Source: Microthrixaceae bacterium
GTDB taxonomy: Bacteria > Actinomycetota > Acidimicrobiia > Acidimicrobiales > Acidimicrobilacustridaceae
Direction of reading: 5' to 3'
DNA length: 53,194 nt
Assembly (NCBI GenBank): GCA_947449015.1
Contig: CANFQA010000016.1
Span: forward strand, 1-53,194
Part shown: piece after piece, positions 1-7,921 of the stretch
How the letters are laid out: every line of letters begins with the position of its first letter
Numbering within the stretch: position 1 is the first letter of the stretch
The notes under the pieces: model-generated
The model's database searches: none
Told to the model about the DNA's origin: nothing
Seen by the model: only the letters and a program-made list of their open reading frames with translations
Made by a program: the position numbers and the translations under genes

Positions 1-1676
1 TGATCGAGAAGGTGACGCCGGAGGGGACGCTGTCGATCGTCGCCGGCACCGGAACCGGTGGTGCTCCGACGCCTGGTCCGGCCACCAGCTCTGAACTCTC
101 CTCTCCCTACGGCGTGGCGGTGGACAGTTCGGGCAACCTGTTCATCGCCGACTCCTTCAACAGTGTCGTGGAGAAAGTGACCCTTGCGGCTCCGCTCCCA
201 CATGCCATCACCGACACCATCGACATCCAGCGCATGCCGCAAGGTCTGGCGGTCAGCCCGGACGGGACGCGCCTCTACGCGACCGTCAAACTCCGCGAAG
301 ACCCTGGTGAACTTCGGGTGATCAACACGGCAACAAGCACAGTGCTCAGGTCCATCACCGTGGGGCACTTCCCTATCGGTGTGGTGGTCAGCCCCAACGG
401 TTCTCGGGTCTATGTAGCCAACCTCGACGACGGCACCGTGAGTGTCATCAACACCATCACGAACCGGGTCATCAAGACCATCACCGTGGGGAGCGGACCG
501 CGGAACCTTGCGATGAACGCGAGCGGTACACGGCTCTATGTGGCCAACAGTGGTAGCGGCAACATCAGCGTGATCAACACCGCCACCAATGCCGTGACCT
601 CGACGATCACCGGCTTCGACGGCGTCAACAGTGTGACGCTGAGCCCCGACGGAACACGCCTCTACGCCACCAACGGCAAGTACCACGGAGGAAGCCTGTA
701 CATCGTGGCCACCGCGACCGGAACCATCACCGACACGATCTCCGTCGGCGCCCAGCCCTCTGGTCTCGCTGTGACCCCAGATGGCGGACGCATCTACGTG
801 ACCCATCAGGACCGCAACTGGCTCACTGAGGTGAACACGGTGACGAAGTCCGTCACCAAAAACATCACGGTTGGGTGGAACGCCACGAGTGTCGCGGTCA
901 GCGCGGATGGCAACCGGGTCTACGCGCCAAATGCCGATGACTGGAACATGAGTGTTATCGACACCACCGATGACACGGTGATCGAGACCGTGGCCACTGG
1001 ACCCGACGCCACCAAGCTTGCAGTGAGTCCCGACGGCAGGCGCATCTACGTGGGCAATCCACAGACCAACTCAGTGCTCGTGTTCTCCGAACTCGCTCCG
1101 AGCGCACCGACCGCCCTGGTTGCCACCGCCGGTGACGGATCGGCCTCGATCGAGTTCACCCCGGGCGACGCCGCGTCCATCTCGAAATACCAATTCTCCA
1201 TCGATGGTGGCGCCACCTGGGCTGATGCTGATGCCGGTACCACCTCGCCGGTGACGGTGCACGGTCTCGTCAATGGTTCTACCTACGCACTGAAGCTCCG
1301 TTCGGTTTCCGGCTCCGAGTTCGGCGGGGCATCGCCCTCGGCTGCGGTGGCGTTGCCGTTCCGAGCACCGGTGGTCGCGAGTCCATCGGTTAGCGCAACT
1401 CCTCACCGGATCCTGGTGTCTTGGGCACTACTGGAACCGAATCGGACCGCCGCACGGGTGCGGTCCTACCGGGCCAGGGCATATCTGAAGGGGAGCAGCA
1501 CCATTTTGCGATCCTGTGTGGCCCGTTCGCCGATGACCTCGTGCACAATTCTCGGGCTCGACCAGGGAGTCGCGTACGACGTGTCGGTGTTCGCAGTCCT
1601 CGTCACCGGATCCGGTGCGGGACGACAGGTGTTCGGTTCGCCGGACTCAGCGGCGCAGTCGATCACTCTGCCCTGA
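1..1676 (+). CDS. Secreted beta-propeller (NHL/YVTN repeats) with fibronectin type III domains, 5'-truncated
   Basis: The open frame enters from the window edge (first full codon at base 3), so the GTG at base 12 is probably an internal valine and the true start lies upstream. The first ~55 visible residues look like an NHL repeat (YGVAVDSSGNLFIADS). They are followed by about seven YVTN-type blades with the recurring pattern V-S-P-D-G-x-R-x-Y (VSPDGTRLYA, VSPNGSRVYVAN, VSADGNRVYAPN, VSPDGRRIYVGNP). From about residue 370 come one or two Fn3-like domains (LVNGSTYALKLRSVSG). No C-terminal membrane anchor or sorting signal is visible. Proteins of this architecture are normally extracytoplasmic and used for adhesion or surface display. 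The exact role cannot be read from the sequence. The gene is convergent with the next one, 23 bp away. Confidence 0.8.
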   Translation, partial: IEKVTPEGTLSIVAGTGTGGAPTPGPATSSELSSPYGVAVDSSGNLFIADSFNSVVEKVTLAAPLPHAITDTIDIQRMPQGLAVSPDGTRLYATVKLREDPGELRVINTATSTVLRSITVGHFPIGVVVSPNGSRVYVANLDDGTVSVINTITNRVIKTITVGSGPRNLAMNASGTRLYVANSGSGNISVINTATNAVTSTITGFDGVNSVTLSPDGTRLYATNGKYHGGSLYIVATATGTITDTISVGAQPSGLAVTPDGGRIYVTHQDRNWLTEVNTVTKSVTKNITVGWNATSVAVSADGNRVYAPNADDWNMSVIDTTDDTVIETVATGPDATKLAVSPDGRRIYVGNPQTNSVLVFSELAPSAPTALVATAGDGSASIEFTPGDAASISKYQFSIDGGATWADADAGTTSPVTVHGLVNGSTYALKLRSVSGSEFGGASPSAAVALPFRAPVVASPSVSATPHRILVSWALLEPNRTAARVRSYRARAYLKGSSTILRSCVARSPMTSCTILGLDQGVAYDVSVFAVLVTGSGAGRQVFGSPDSAAQSITLP

Positions 1677-1699
1677 ACCGGTCATCGGGGAGCGGTGCT

Positions 1700-2872
1700 T
1701 CAGACGCCGAGTGTGCGGAAGAACCCGTCTGGGGCGGTCACATCATCAGGGGTGAGTTCGTTGACATGCGACTTGCCGAGTCCCAGCAGGCAGGCATCGA
1801 TGCCGCCGCGCAGCACGTCAAGCACGTTCTCAACGCCGGCCTGACCGTTGATCGACAGGCCCCACAGGTACGCGCGACCGATCATGACGGCCTTGGCGCC
1901 GAGAGCAACAGCCTTGACAACATCACTGCCGCGACGGATGCCACCGTCGAGCACGACATCGATCTCGCCACCAACAGCTTCGACAATGGAAGGCAGCACC
2001 CGGATCGGGGCCGGCGTGCCATCAAGGTTGTTGCCGCCATGATTTGAAACCGAAAGTGCGCTGGCCCCGAGATCGCGCACGCGCTTGGCGTCGTCGACTC
2101 GGCACACACCCTTGACCATGAACGGACCGTTCCACTGGGAACGAAGCCACGCGATGTCGTCCCAGCTCGGCGGCGTGCTCTGCATCCATTCGTAGTAGGC
2201 ACCGAAGAATGCTGGTGGTTTCTGTCCGGGTGCCGCCATGTTCGGCGCCGAGAGATCGGGCAGCGTGAAGGTCTTCAGGTACGTCATCAGCCACTTGGGA
2301 CGGGACAGCGCCTGTGGTGACAACTTGATCATCGTCTTGAGGTCGAGCTTCTCGGGGATCCAGGGGCTGCCCCAGTCACGACCGTTGGAGAACGACCAGT
2401 CGAGTGTGAGGATGATCCCCTTGGCGCCAGCTGCCTCGGCACGTTGCAAGCGCTGCACCATGACATCGCGGCCACCCGACCAATACATCTGGTGGAAGAC
2501 CTGGTTGTTGACGGCGCAGACCTCTTCGATGGACTTGGATCCGAAGGAACTGAGACCCATGGGAATGCCGCGGTTGGCAGCAGCACGGCCGACGGCAACT
2601 TCACCCTCGGGGTGTACGGCCTGCACACCAGTGGGCGAGATGATCACCGGCATAGAAAGGTGCTGGCCCATGACCTCAACTTCCATGCCTCGCTCGGCAT
2701 GGAGTCCGGCCACATGGGGGGCAAGTCCCAGCTGGTCGAAGGCGGTGAGATTGTCGTTCAGGCTCAGGCCCTTCTCGGCACCGCCGATGATGGCGCCGTA
2801 GACCGAGCCCGGCAGGCGCTTCTCGGCGCGTCGTTGCGCAACGGCAACAGTCTCGAACCACGTATTCGCCAT
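1700..2872 (-). CDS. mftD: FMN-dependent alpha-hydroxy-acid oxidase family, MftD-like (pre-mycofactocin synthase)
   Basis: A 390-residue TIM-barrel flavoprotein of the lactate dehydrogenase/glycolate oxidase family. Landmarks are SPTGVQAVHPEGEVAV near the N-terminus, the FMN/catalytic stretch SVSNHGGNNLDGTPA, and LDGGIRRGSDVVKAVALGAK plus MIGRAYLWGL near the C-terminus. From memory, these and the N-terminal ETVAVAQRRAEKRLP match the mycobacterial mycofactocin-locus member (Rv0694 type) far better than ordinary L-lactate dehydrogenases. In that pathway MftD oxidatively deaminates the cyclised peptide precursor to the redox-active pre-mycofactocin. The start ATG has GGAGG nine bases upstream. 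None of mftA, B, C, E or F lies in this window, so the gene is either an orphan or works with a locus elsewhere. A generic 2-hydroxy-acid oxidase remains possible. Confidence 0.85.
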   Translation of the reverse strand: MANTWFETVAVAQRRAEKRLPGSVYGAIIGGAEKGLSLNDNLTAFDQLGLAPHVAGLHAERGMEVEVMGQHLSMPVIISPTGVQAVHPEGEVAVGRAAANRGIPMGLSSFGSKSIEEVCAVNNQVFHQMYWSGGRDVMVQRLQRAEAAGAKGIILTLDWSFSNGRDWGSPWIPEKLDLKTMIKLSPQALSRPKWLMTYLKTFTLPDLSAPNMAAPGQKPPAFFGAYYEWMQSTPPSWDDIAWLRSQWNGPFMVKGVCRVDDAKRVRDLGASALSVSNHGGNNLDGTPAPIRVLPSIVEAVGGEIDVVLDGGIRRGSDVVKAVALGAKAVMIGRAYLWGLSINGQAGVENVLDVLRGGIDACLLGLGKSHVNELTPDDVTAPDGFFRTLGV

Positions 2873-3008
2873 CGGGTCAACCTCCAGAAGTCGGGCGGAA
2901 GACTACCGCCGAGGGTTCTCGCGTCCCGAATCAGCGGCATTCACCAATGCAGGCGCCGCTGAGCGAAATGGTTTCCGCTCAGCATGGAAAGGCCGCGAGA
3001 CTGGAACC

Positions 3009-3551
3009 ATGCAACCCACCGTCGTGAGTCTCCACCGCAATGCAGAGCACACGTTCTCGAAGGATTCGGTCGACGAGGTCACCCTCATCGCCGGGATTGG
3101 CGTGGAGGGCGATGCCCATGCCGGTGCCACCACACAGCATCTGAGTCGTCAGAAGAAGGATCCCAACCGGCCGAATCTGCGCCAGGTGCATCTGGTGGCC
3201 CGTGAGGTGCATGAGGGATTGCTGGCTGATGGTTTCGACGTGCCCGGTGGTGGGTTCGGCGAGAACCTCACTACCCGCGGTCTCGAGCTCGGCGAACTGC
3301 CGGTGGGAACCACGCTGCGGCTTGGCACCGACGCCATCATCGTGCTCACCGGATTTCGAGACCCCTGCGCCCAGATCGATCGGGCGCATGAGGGGTTGCG
3401 GGCAGCGGTGTCATTCAAACCTGAGGTCGGACCGATGCTGTTCCGCAATGGCGTCATGGCCATGGTGGTGCGCGGCGGCATTGTGCGGGTGGGCGACCCG
3501 ATTGGTGTGGCGCTGCCCACTGAACCGCACCAACCCATGCAGAAGGTTTGA
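3009..3551 (+). CDS. MOSC domain-containing protein
   Basis: A 180-residue stand-alone MOSC domain, the sulfur-carrier domain shared with the molybdenum-cofactor sulfurase C-terminus. Visible landmarks are IGVEGDAHAG near residue 30, GGFGENLTTRGLELGELPVGT in the middle, and FRDPCAQIDR carrying the conserved cysteine expected to hold the persulfide. The family transfers or binds sulfur on molybdenum-cofactor or related substrates, and the substrate of stand-alone members is usually unknown. The TGA stop lies inside the TTGA that may start the next gene, suggesting translational coupling. A molybdo-enzyme-like gene occurs in this window at 29446, but the two are not linked. Confidence 0.85.
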   Translation: MQPTVVSLHRNAEHTFSKDSVDEVTLIAGIGVEGDAHAGATTQHLSRQKKDPNRPNLRQVHLVAREVHEGLLADGFDVPGGGFGENLTTRGLELGELPVGTTLRLGTDAIIVLTGFRDPCAQIDRAHEGLRAAVSFKPEVGPMLFRNGVMAMVVRGGIVRVGDPIGVALPTEPHQPMQKV

Positions 3552-4561
3552 GGTTTCGCTCCTTGACGAAGCGCGGCGCAATCGTTCTGTTCGCTGCGTG
3601 TGCGTTCCTGCTCGTTGCGTGTTCGAAACAGCCTCCGGAGTCGCTGTCATTGACGACTTCGTCGATCTATGACCCATACGCGGGCACCGCGCCGGCCATC
3701 GATCCGGTCGGTCAGGTGCAGACCGGTTCCATCACCACTCCCGACGGGAGGGTGCGCACGTATCGGCTCTATGTTCCCACCGCTGCAGAAGCGGGCGGGC
3801 GGCTGCCACTGTTGGTAGCGCTTCATGGCGGGCTCGGGTGGGGAGCCCAGTTCGCGACCAACAGTGGGTTCGACGGTCTGGCCGAAGCGAACCGGTTCAT
3901 CGTGGTGTATCCCGATGGCACCAATAACCGTCCTGATGACACAAGGCTGCTCACCTGGAACGGCGGACTCTGCTGCCGACCGGCCGCTGATCAGCAGGTC
4001 GACGATGTTGGATTCCTTCGATCGCTCATCGATCGCCTCGAAGCCGAGCAGCCGGTGGATTCGAGACGTGTGCTCGCAGCCGGGCATTCGAACGGGGCCA
4101 TCCTCGCCTATCGGCTGGCCTGCGAGCTCAGCGATCAGATCCTTGCGATTGGCGTGCAGTCGGGGGTCATCGGTGTGCCCTGTCACCCGTCGCAGCCGGT
4201 GAGTGTGTTCCATTTGCATGGGCTGGCTGACTCCAACATCCCCATCGATGGCGGACGTGGATCCGGACCGTCGGCTGTCGAGTTCCCATCGCCGCGCGAG
4301 GCGGCTTCAGGGTTCGCTGCTCTTGATGGCTGTCAGGCCGGCCCGATCGAGCAATCCGATGCCAGCAATGCCGATGTCCGGAGTCGGCTGTGGTCGCAGT
4401 GCGCTGGGGGGTCGACGGTCAGATTCGTCACCGTCGCCGGCGCGAGCCACGCTTGGATGGGGCATCCGACCTCGGCGCAGAACCTGGTGGGCCCCCCGTA
4501 CATGGCGCTTGATGCCAGTCGTGCGATCTGGTCGTTCTTGGCTGGTGTCGCGGCTCGCTGA
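3548..4561 (+). CDS. PHB depolymerase/LpqC-family esterase lipoprotein
   Basis: A 337-residue alpha/beta hydrolase with an N-terminal lipoprotein signal: basic residues, a hydrophobic core, then the lipobox LLVAC at about residue 24. The oxyanion region is LLVALHGGLGWG, the nucleophile elbow AAGHSNGAILAY (Gly-His-Ser-Asn-Gly), a probable acid is in LHGLADSNIP, and the histidine is in GASHAW. The pattern matches the poly(3-hydroxybutyrate) depolymerase/feruloyl esterase (LpqC) family, but the substrate is unknown. The nominal TTG start at 3548 overlaps the MOSC stop. A second TTG at 3563 lies 16 nt after an AGAAGG sequence, so the exact start is uncertain. Confidence 0.82.
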   Translation: MRFRSLTKRGAIVLFAACAFLLVACSKQPPESLSLTTSSIYDPYAGTAPAIDPVGQVQTGSITTPDGRVRTYRLYVPTAAEAGGRLPLLVALHGGLGWGAQFATNSGFDGLAEANRFIVVYPDGTNNRPDDTRLLTWNGGLCCRPAADQQVDDVGFLRSLIDRLEAEQPVDSRRVLAAGHSNGAILAYRLACELSDQILAIGVQSGVIGVPCHPSQPVSVFHLHGLADSNIPIDGGRGSGPSAVEFPSPREAASGFAALDGCQAGPIEQSDASNADVRSRLWSQCAGGSTVRFVTVAGASHAWMGHPTSAQNLVGPPYMALDASRAIWSFLAGVAAR

Positions 4562-4582
4562 TCCACGGGAGGTTCTCGACGC

Positions 4583-4614
4583 GAAGATGCCCAGAGGTGA
4601 GTCCGGGCATCTTC
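4583..4614. terminator. Bidirectional hairpin terminator candidate
   Basis: A 10-bp perfect stem (GAAGATGCCC/GGGCATCTTC) with a 12-nt loop. It lies between the plus-strand esterase stop (4561) and the 3' end of the minus-strand tRNA-Phe (4624). There is no T-tract on either side, which is common in high-GC actinobacteria. Confidence 0.6.
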
Positions 4615-4623
4615 AACATGCTG

Positions 4624-4699
4624 TGGTGGTCGGGACCGGCGTCGATCCGGTGACCTATCGCTTTTCAGGCGACCGCTCTGCCAACTGAGCTACCCGACC
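4624..4699 (-). tRNA. tRNA-Phe (GAA)
   Basis: A full cloverleaf can be folded by eye. The acceptor stem GGTCGGG pairs with CCCGACC, the D arm is GCTC/GAGC, and the anticodon stem GTCGC/GCGAT closes a CTGAAAA loop, giving anticodon GAA. The T stem is ACCGG/CCGGT. A 3' CCA is encoded at 4626-4624. It is the last of three tRNA genes transcribed leftward. Confidence 0.95.
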
Positions 4700-4754
4700 T
4701 TGTGACCTGAACCTTCGTTCTGGTCAGGCTCGCCCTCCCTTTCGGGAAGATGAG

Positions 4755-4832
4755 TGGCGGTCCCGACGGGATTTGAACCCGCGACCTCCGGCTTGACAGG
4801 CCGGCGTGCACTCCAAACTGCACCACGGGACC
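4755..4832 (-). tRNA. tRNA-Asp (GTC)
   Basis: The acceptor GGTCCCG pairs with CGGGACC, with G as discriminator base as expected for Asp. The anticodon stem CCGGC/GCCGG closes a CTGTCAA loop, giving anticodon GTC. The T arm is GCGGG-TTCAAAT-CCCGT, and CCA is encoded. It sits between tRNA-Glu and tRNA-Phe. Confidence 0.95.
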
Positions 4833-4846
4833 AGAACTGATTTGCG

Positions 4847-4919
4847 CACCCCCAACGGGATTCGAACCCGTGTTACCTGCGTGAAAGGCAGGCGTCCTAG
4901 GCCGCTGGACGATGGGGGC
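4847..4919 (-). tRNA. tRNA-Glu (TTC)
   Basis: The acceptor GCCCCCA pairs with TGGGGGT (one G-U at the end), with discriminator G. The anticodon stem CCTGC/GCAGG closes CTTTCAC, giving anticodon TTC. The T arm is ACGGG-TTCGAAT-CCCGT. CCA is not encoded (CGC follows), so it must be added post-transcriptionally. It is the first gene of the Glu-Asp-Phe cluster, an arrangement common in actinobacteria. Confidence 0.95.
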
Positions 4920-5041
4920 TCTCCTGCCGCTAGGGCCTGTGAACCATAGCAGCAGGCCCTACCACTAGCGCCAATGCGCCATCTGTGACGCCGTCTTCGG
5001 CGCCGGCCCGAGTGCGAACCGCTGCGCGAACCGAGCTTGGC

Positions 5042-5521
5042 TCAGAGTGTGGACATCAGCGAGCGCACGATCGACTCGACGATGCCGCCAAGGAACTCGT
5101 AGACGGCCCAGGCCACAACCTCGGGATCGTCTGGCTCGAGTTCAGGCTGACCGTCTTCGCTGACATCAAGACGCGTGCCGAGCACCAGGCGAACCGTATT
5201 GAGTCCGATCATCCACGCATCGATCGCCTCACGGTCGAGGTCTGTGTCATCCACGGTGGCGACAACTCGTTCGAGCACGGTGCGTCGTGAGGTCACCAGA
5301 TCTCCGTGCACCATCTCCTGATAGGCGGCGTCGATTTCGGCATCTTCTGCGTGGGCAACTGGGTAGAGGCGGCGCAGTAGCGGTTGGGCGACGGGATCGT
5401 CGAGTGCACTGAGGAGGTCCTCGCAGACCGCGCGCACCACAGCTCGCTCACGTTCACCAAGGTTGATGATGAAGCGGTTCTCGCCCTTTGGCTGAAACGG
5501 TCGTCGGAATCCGAACGCCAT
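5042..5521 (-). CDS. DUF2017 family protein
   Basis: A 159-residue soluble, acidic, mainly helical protein. The start chosen is the ATG at 5521 (MAFGFRRPF), one base after the clpS stop. A longer upstream reading in the same frame lies wholly inside clpS and is unlikely to be translated. Recognisable stretches are NLGERERAVVRAVCEDLLSAL and a region ending in a DAWMIGLNTVRLVLGTRLDV-type helix. DUF2017 proteins sit directly after clpS in many actinobacteria, which suggests but does not prove a role linked to Clp proteolysis. No catalytic motif is visible. Confidence 0.78.
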   Translation of the reverse strand: MAFGFRRPFQPKGENRFIINLGERERAVVRAVCEDLLSALDDPVAQPLLRRLYPVAHAEDAEIDAAYQEMVHGDLVTSRRTVLERVVATVDDTDLDREAIDAWMIGLNTVRLVLGTRLDVSEDGQPELEPDDPEVVAWAVYEFLGGIVESIVRSLMSTL

Positions 5522-5522
5522 C

Positions 5523-5837
5523 TCAGTCCTGCTGCATCGTGGCCCAGAGGCCATGTTCGTGGAGACGGAACACGTCGAGTTCAGCCTTCTCCTTCGTCCC
5601 ATTGGAGACCACCGAGCGACCGTTGTTATGTACCTCGAGCATCATCGCTTCGGCCTTCTCGCGGCTATAGCCGAACACTTTTTGCAGCACGAAGGTCACG
5701 TAGCTCATGAGGTTGATCGGGTCGTTCCACACCAACACAATCCAGGGCCGATCGATATCGAGGGTTTCGTCGATATCGGGGTCGCGCACATTGACTGGTG
5801 CATCCGAGAGTCGAGCAGGCTGCGTTGACAATCTCAT
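5523..5837 (-). CDS. clpS: ATP-dependent Clp protease adaptor ClpS
   Basis: A 104-residue adaptor that recognises N-degron substrates and delivers them to ClpAP/ClpCP. The ClpS core is clear: [19 protein letters not shown], then [19 protein letters not shown], then [18 protein letters not shown]. The Asn-Asp-Pro and His-Asn motifs are those that form the N-end residue pocket. The start codon overlaps the ctaA stop by four bases (ATGA), so clpS is translationally coupled to heme A synthase. The unstructured N-terminal ~30 residues are typical of the family. Confidence 0.95.
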   Translation of the reverse strand: MRLSTQPARLSDAPVNVRDPDIDETLDIDRPWIVLVWNDPINLMSYVTFVLQKVFGYSREKAEAMMLEVHNNGRSVVSNGTKEKAELDVFRLHEHGLWATMQQD

Positions 5838-6811
5838 GCCAGCGGAACCTGAGGTTCGGTCGGTTCGGTGGAATGTGCAGTGAGATCAAGGCGGAATGCA
5901 AGGGCGGCCAACCACACGGTGACGCTCCCTGCGACATGCAGTAGCACGAACGGGGTCGGGACCCCGGTGAAGTACTGCGTGTACCCGATGGTGCCCTGGG
6001 CGAGGATGGCGACGACAAGGATCCTGGCGTCACGGTCGATGATGGCGGCGCTGCCCCGCCGGCGCAGCGCCACGAGGGTGATGATTGCGGTGGCGAGGAA
6101 CAGCCACACCGACGCACTGTGGATCTTGGCCACGGTCGTGATGTCGAAGGAGAGTCGGATGGCTTTTTCATCGCCGCCGTGCGGACCGGTGCCAGTGACC
6201 ACAGTGCCGGTCAGCACCGCCAGCGAGGCAAAGACAACCAGTGCGTTGCCGAGTCTGCGGATCTGGGCGGGTACCAGCGGCAGTCCGGCAGCGCCGTCAT
6301 GGCCTGCTCGATGATGCAGAACAAACGCGTTCCAAACCAGCACCATCGAGAGCACGAAATGCCCGATCACGAATGGTGGTCGCAGTTCGAACAGCACCGT
6401 GAGCCCGCCAAGGACGATCTGTCCCACCACGCCGGCCACGAGACCGAGCGACAACCAGGTGAGGTCGCGCCGCCGGGGCGTTCGTAGGAGCGATCCGAGA
6501 ACCGCGACGATGACCATCACCGAAACGAGACCGGTGATGGTGCGATTGATGAACTCCACCATGGCGTGATATTCGAGTGGCGCAACCAGACGATTCGACT
6601 CGCAGGTGGGCCAGTCAGAGCAGCCAAGTCCTGAGCCGGTCAGTCGGACCGCAGCTCCAGTGACGATGATGAACACCAGCGCAACCAACGCGAGCAGCGT
6701 GATGCGCTGATACGCCCGGGGGGAGAGTCGAGGCAAACGCACCTTGACGATGGTACGGGAGCCCTGTCGGGTTCCCCAACCGGCGGAGGCCGGATGAGTC
6801 GTTGCTCCCAT
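5834..6811 (-). CDS. ctaA: Heme A synthase (CtaA/COX15)
   Basis: A 325-residue polytopic protein that oxidises the C-8 methyl of heme O to the formyl group of heme A. It has about eight membrane helices in two similar halves. The family stretch [20 protein letters not shown] is followed by heme-ligand histidines in [28 protein letters not shown] and VLLHVAGS. I chose the ATG at 6811 over the ATG at 6850. It leaves room for a promoter in the divergent spacer with ctaB, and GACAAT lies seven bases upstream, fitting a leaderless start. The gene is the first of a ctaA-clpS-DUF2017 operon and supplies heme A to the caa3 oxidase encoded on the opposite strand. Confidence 0.93.
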   Translation of the reverse strand: MGATTHPASAGWGTRQGSRTIVKVRLPRLSPRAYQRITLLALVALVFIIVTGAAVRLTGSGLGCSDWPTCESNRLVAPLEYHAMVEFINRTITGLVSVMVIVAVLGSLLRTPRRRDLTWLSLGLVAGVVGQIVLGGLTVLFELRPPFVIGHFVLSMVLVWNAFVLHHRAGHDGAAGLPLVPAQIRRLGNALVVFASLAVLTGTVVTGTGPHGGDEKAIRLSFDITTVAKIHSASVWLFLATAIITLVALRRRGSAAIIDRDARILVVAILAQGTIGYTQYFTGVPTPFVLLHVAGSVTVWLAALAFRLDLTAHSTEPTEPQVPLA

Positions 6812-6818
6812 TCCCACG

Positions 6819-6824
6819 ATTGTC
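6819..6824 (-). promoter_or_regulatory. Candidate -10 of ctaA (leaderless)
   Basis: GACAAT on the minus strand, seven bases before the ATG at 6811. There is no Shine-Dalgarno sequence. It is not a perfect TANNNT. Confidence 0.4.
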
Positions 6825-6844
6825 GGCCCTGATCCGGACGCCTC

Positions 6845-6850
6845 TAGCAT
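6845..6850 (+). promoter_or_regulatory. -10 of ctaB (leaderless)
   Basis: TAGCAT, eight bases before the ctaB ATG, with no Shine-Dalgarno sequence. It is divergent from the ctaA promoter within about 50 bp. Confidence 0.6.
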
Positions 6851-6858
6851 CGTGATCG

Positions 6859-7755
6859 ATGGAATCCGCCGCGCACCCCACCTCTCTGGCGCGGCTGAAG
6901 GGCTATATCGCCCTCACCAAGCCCCGCATCATTGAACTGCTGCTCATCACCACCGTCCCCACGATGGTGGTCGCCGAGCGCGGTCTGCCCTCGTTATGGC
7001 TCATCCTCGCAACGGTTCTTGGCGGCACCATGGCTGCCGGCGGGGCCAACGCCATCAATATGTACGTCGATCGCGATATCGACGCCATCATGAAGCGCAC
7101 CCGAAACCGACCGTTGGTTACCGGGCTCATTGCCCCTCGCAATGCCCTGATCTTCGCCATCGCCCTTGAATGCGTGGCCTTTCTCTGGCTCTGGGCCTTC
7201 GTCAACCTGCTGAGCGCCGCTCTGGCCGTGGCCGCCTGCCTGTTCTACGTGTTCGTCTACACGCTGTGGCTCAAGCGAACCTCTAAGAGCAACATCGTGA
7301 TCGGCGGCGCCGCCGGTGCTGCGCCGGTGCTGATCGGCTGGTCAGCGGTCACCAATTCGGTTGGCTGGGCTCCGATCCTGCTGTTCGCCATCATCTTTTA
7401 CTGGACCCCGCCGCATTTCTGGGCCCTCGCGATTCGTTATAAAGACGATTACGCGGCGGCTGACGTCCCGATGTTGCCGTCGGTGGTCACGTTGCATGAG
7501 ACCGCTGTCCGGATTCTCATCTACACGGTGTGGTTGTGGTTCCTCACGCTCGTGTTCGCACCGGTTGGCGCCATGGGTGTCATCTACTGGGTCGCGGCAA
7601 TTGTGCTTGGAGCGGTGTTCACAGCGTTCTCTGTGCAGCTGTTGCGCGACCCCACCCCGAACCGGGCGATGCGGCTTTTCACGTGGTCGATTACGTACAT
7701 CACGTTGTTGTTCGGAGCCATGGCACTCGATCAGTTGGTTAGGTCCGGGTTGTGA
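6859..7755 (+). CDS. ctaB: Protoheme IX farnesyltransferase (heme O synthase)
   Basis: A 298-residue UbiA-superfamily membrane prenyltransferase that attaches a farnesyl group to heme B. The first Asp-rich motif is NAINMYVDRDIDAIMKRTRN (residues ~63-82, N-x3-D-x3-D type). The second conserved region is DDYAAADVPMLPSV, preceded by FYWTPPHFWALAIRYK. About nine membrane helices are expected and fit the hydrophobicity. Its product is the substrate of CtaA, encoded divergently, and both feed the oxidase genes that follow. Start: ATG 6859, supported by a leaderless -10 hexamer. Confidence 0.96.
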   Translation: MESAAHPTSLARLKGYIALTKPRIIELLLITTVPTMVVAERGLPSLWLILATVLGGTMAAGGANAINMYVDRDIDAIMKRTRNRPLVTGLIAPRNALIFAIALECVAFLWLWAFVNLLSAALAVAACLFYVFVYTLWLKRTSKSNIVIGGAAGAAPVLIGWSAVTNSVGWAPILLFAIIFYWTPPHFWALAIRYKDDYAAADVPMLPSVVTLHETAVRILIYTVWLWFLTLVFAPVGAMGVIYWVAAIVLGAVFTAFSVQLLRDPTPNRAMRLFTWSITYITLLFGAMALDQLVRSGL

Positions 7756-7921
7756 GCTCGGCGCGCCTAGGGTTTTCCACCAGCCGGGGGTTTTCGAACG
7801 CCCGCGCACCGCTGTGTAGAGTCCAGAGTTGTTCTGTCGTCCCGCAAGGGGCGTCTCTCCCATGGTCCGGTTCGGCCTGTGCCGGCCCGAGTGCATCCGC
7901 TCGAACGAGGTCCCAACTGAC

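Noticed and set aside
12-14. GTG at base 12 as the start of the beta-propeller gene
   Set aside because: The frame is open to the window edge, and the first residues are already in an NHL repeat, so the true start lies upstream.
4624-4919. Integrated element at the tRNA cluster
   Set aside because: There is no integrase, no direct repeat of a tRNA 3' end, and flanking genes look like ordinary chromosomal ones.
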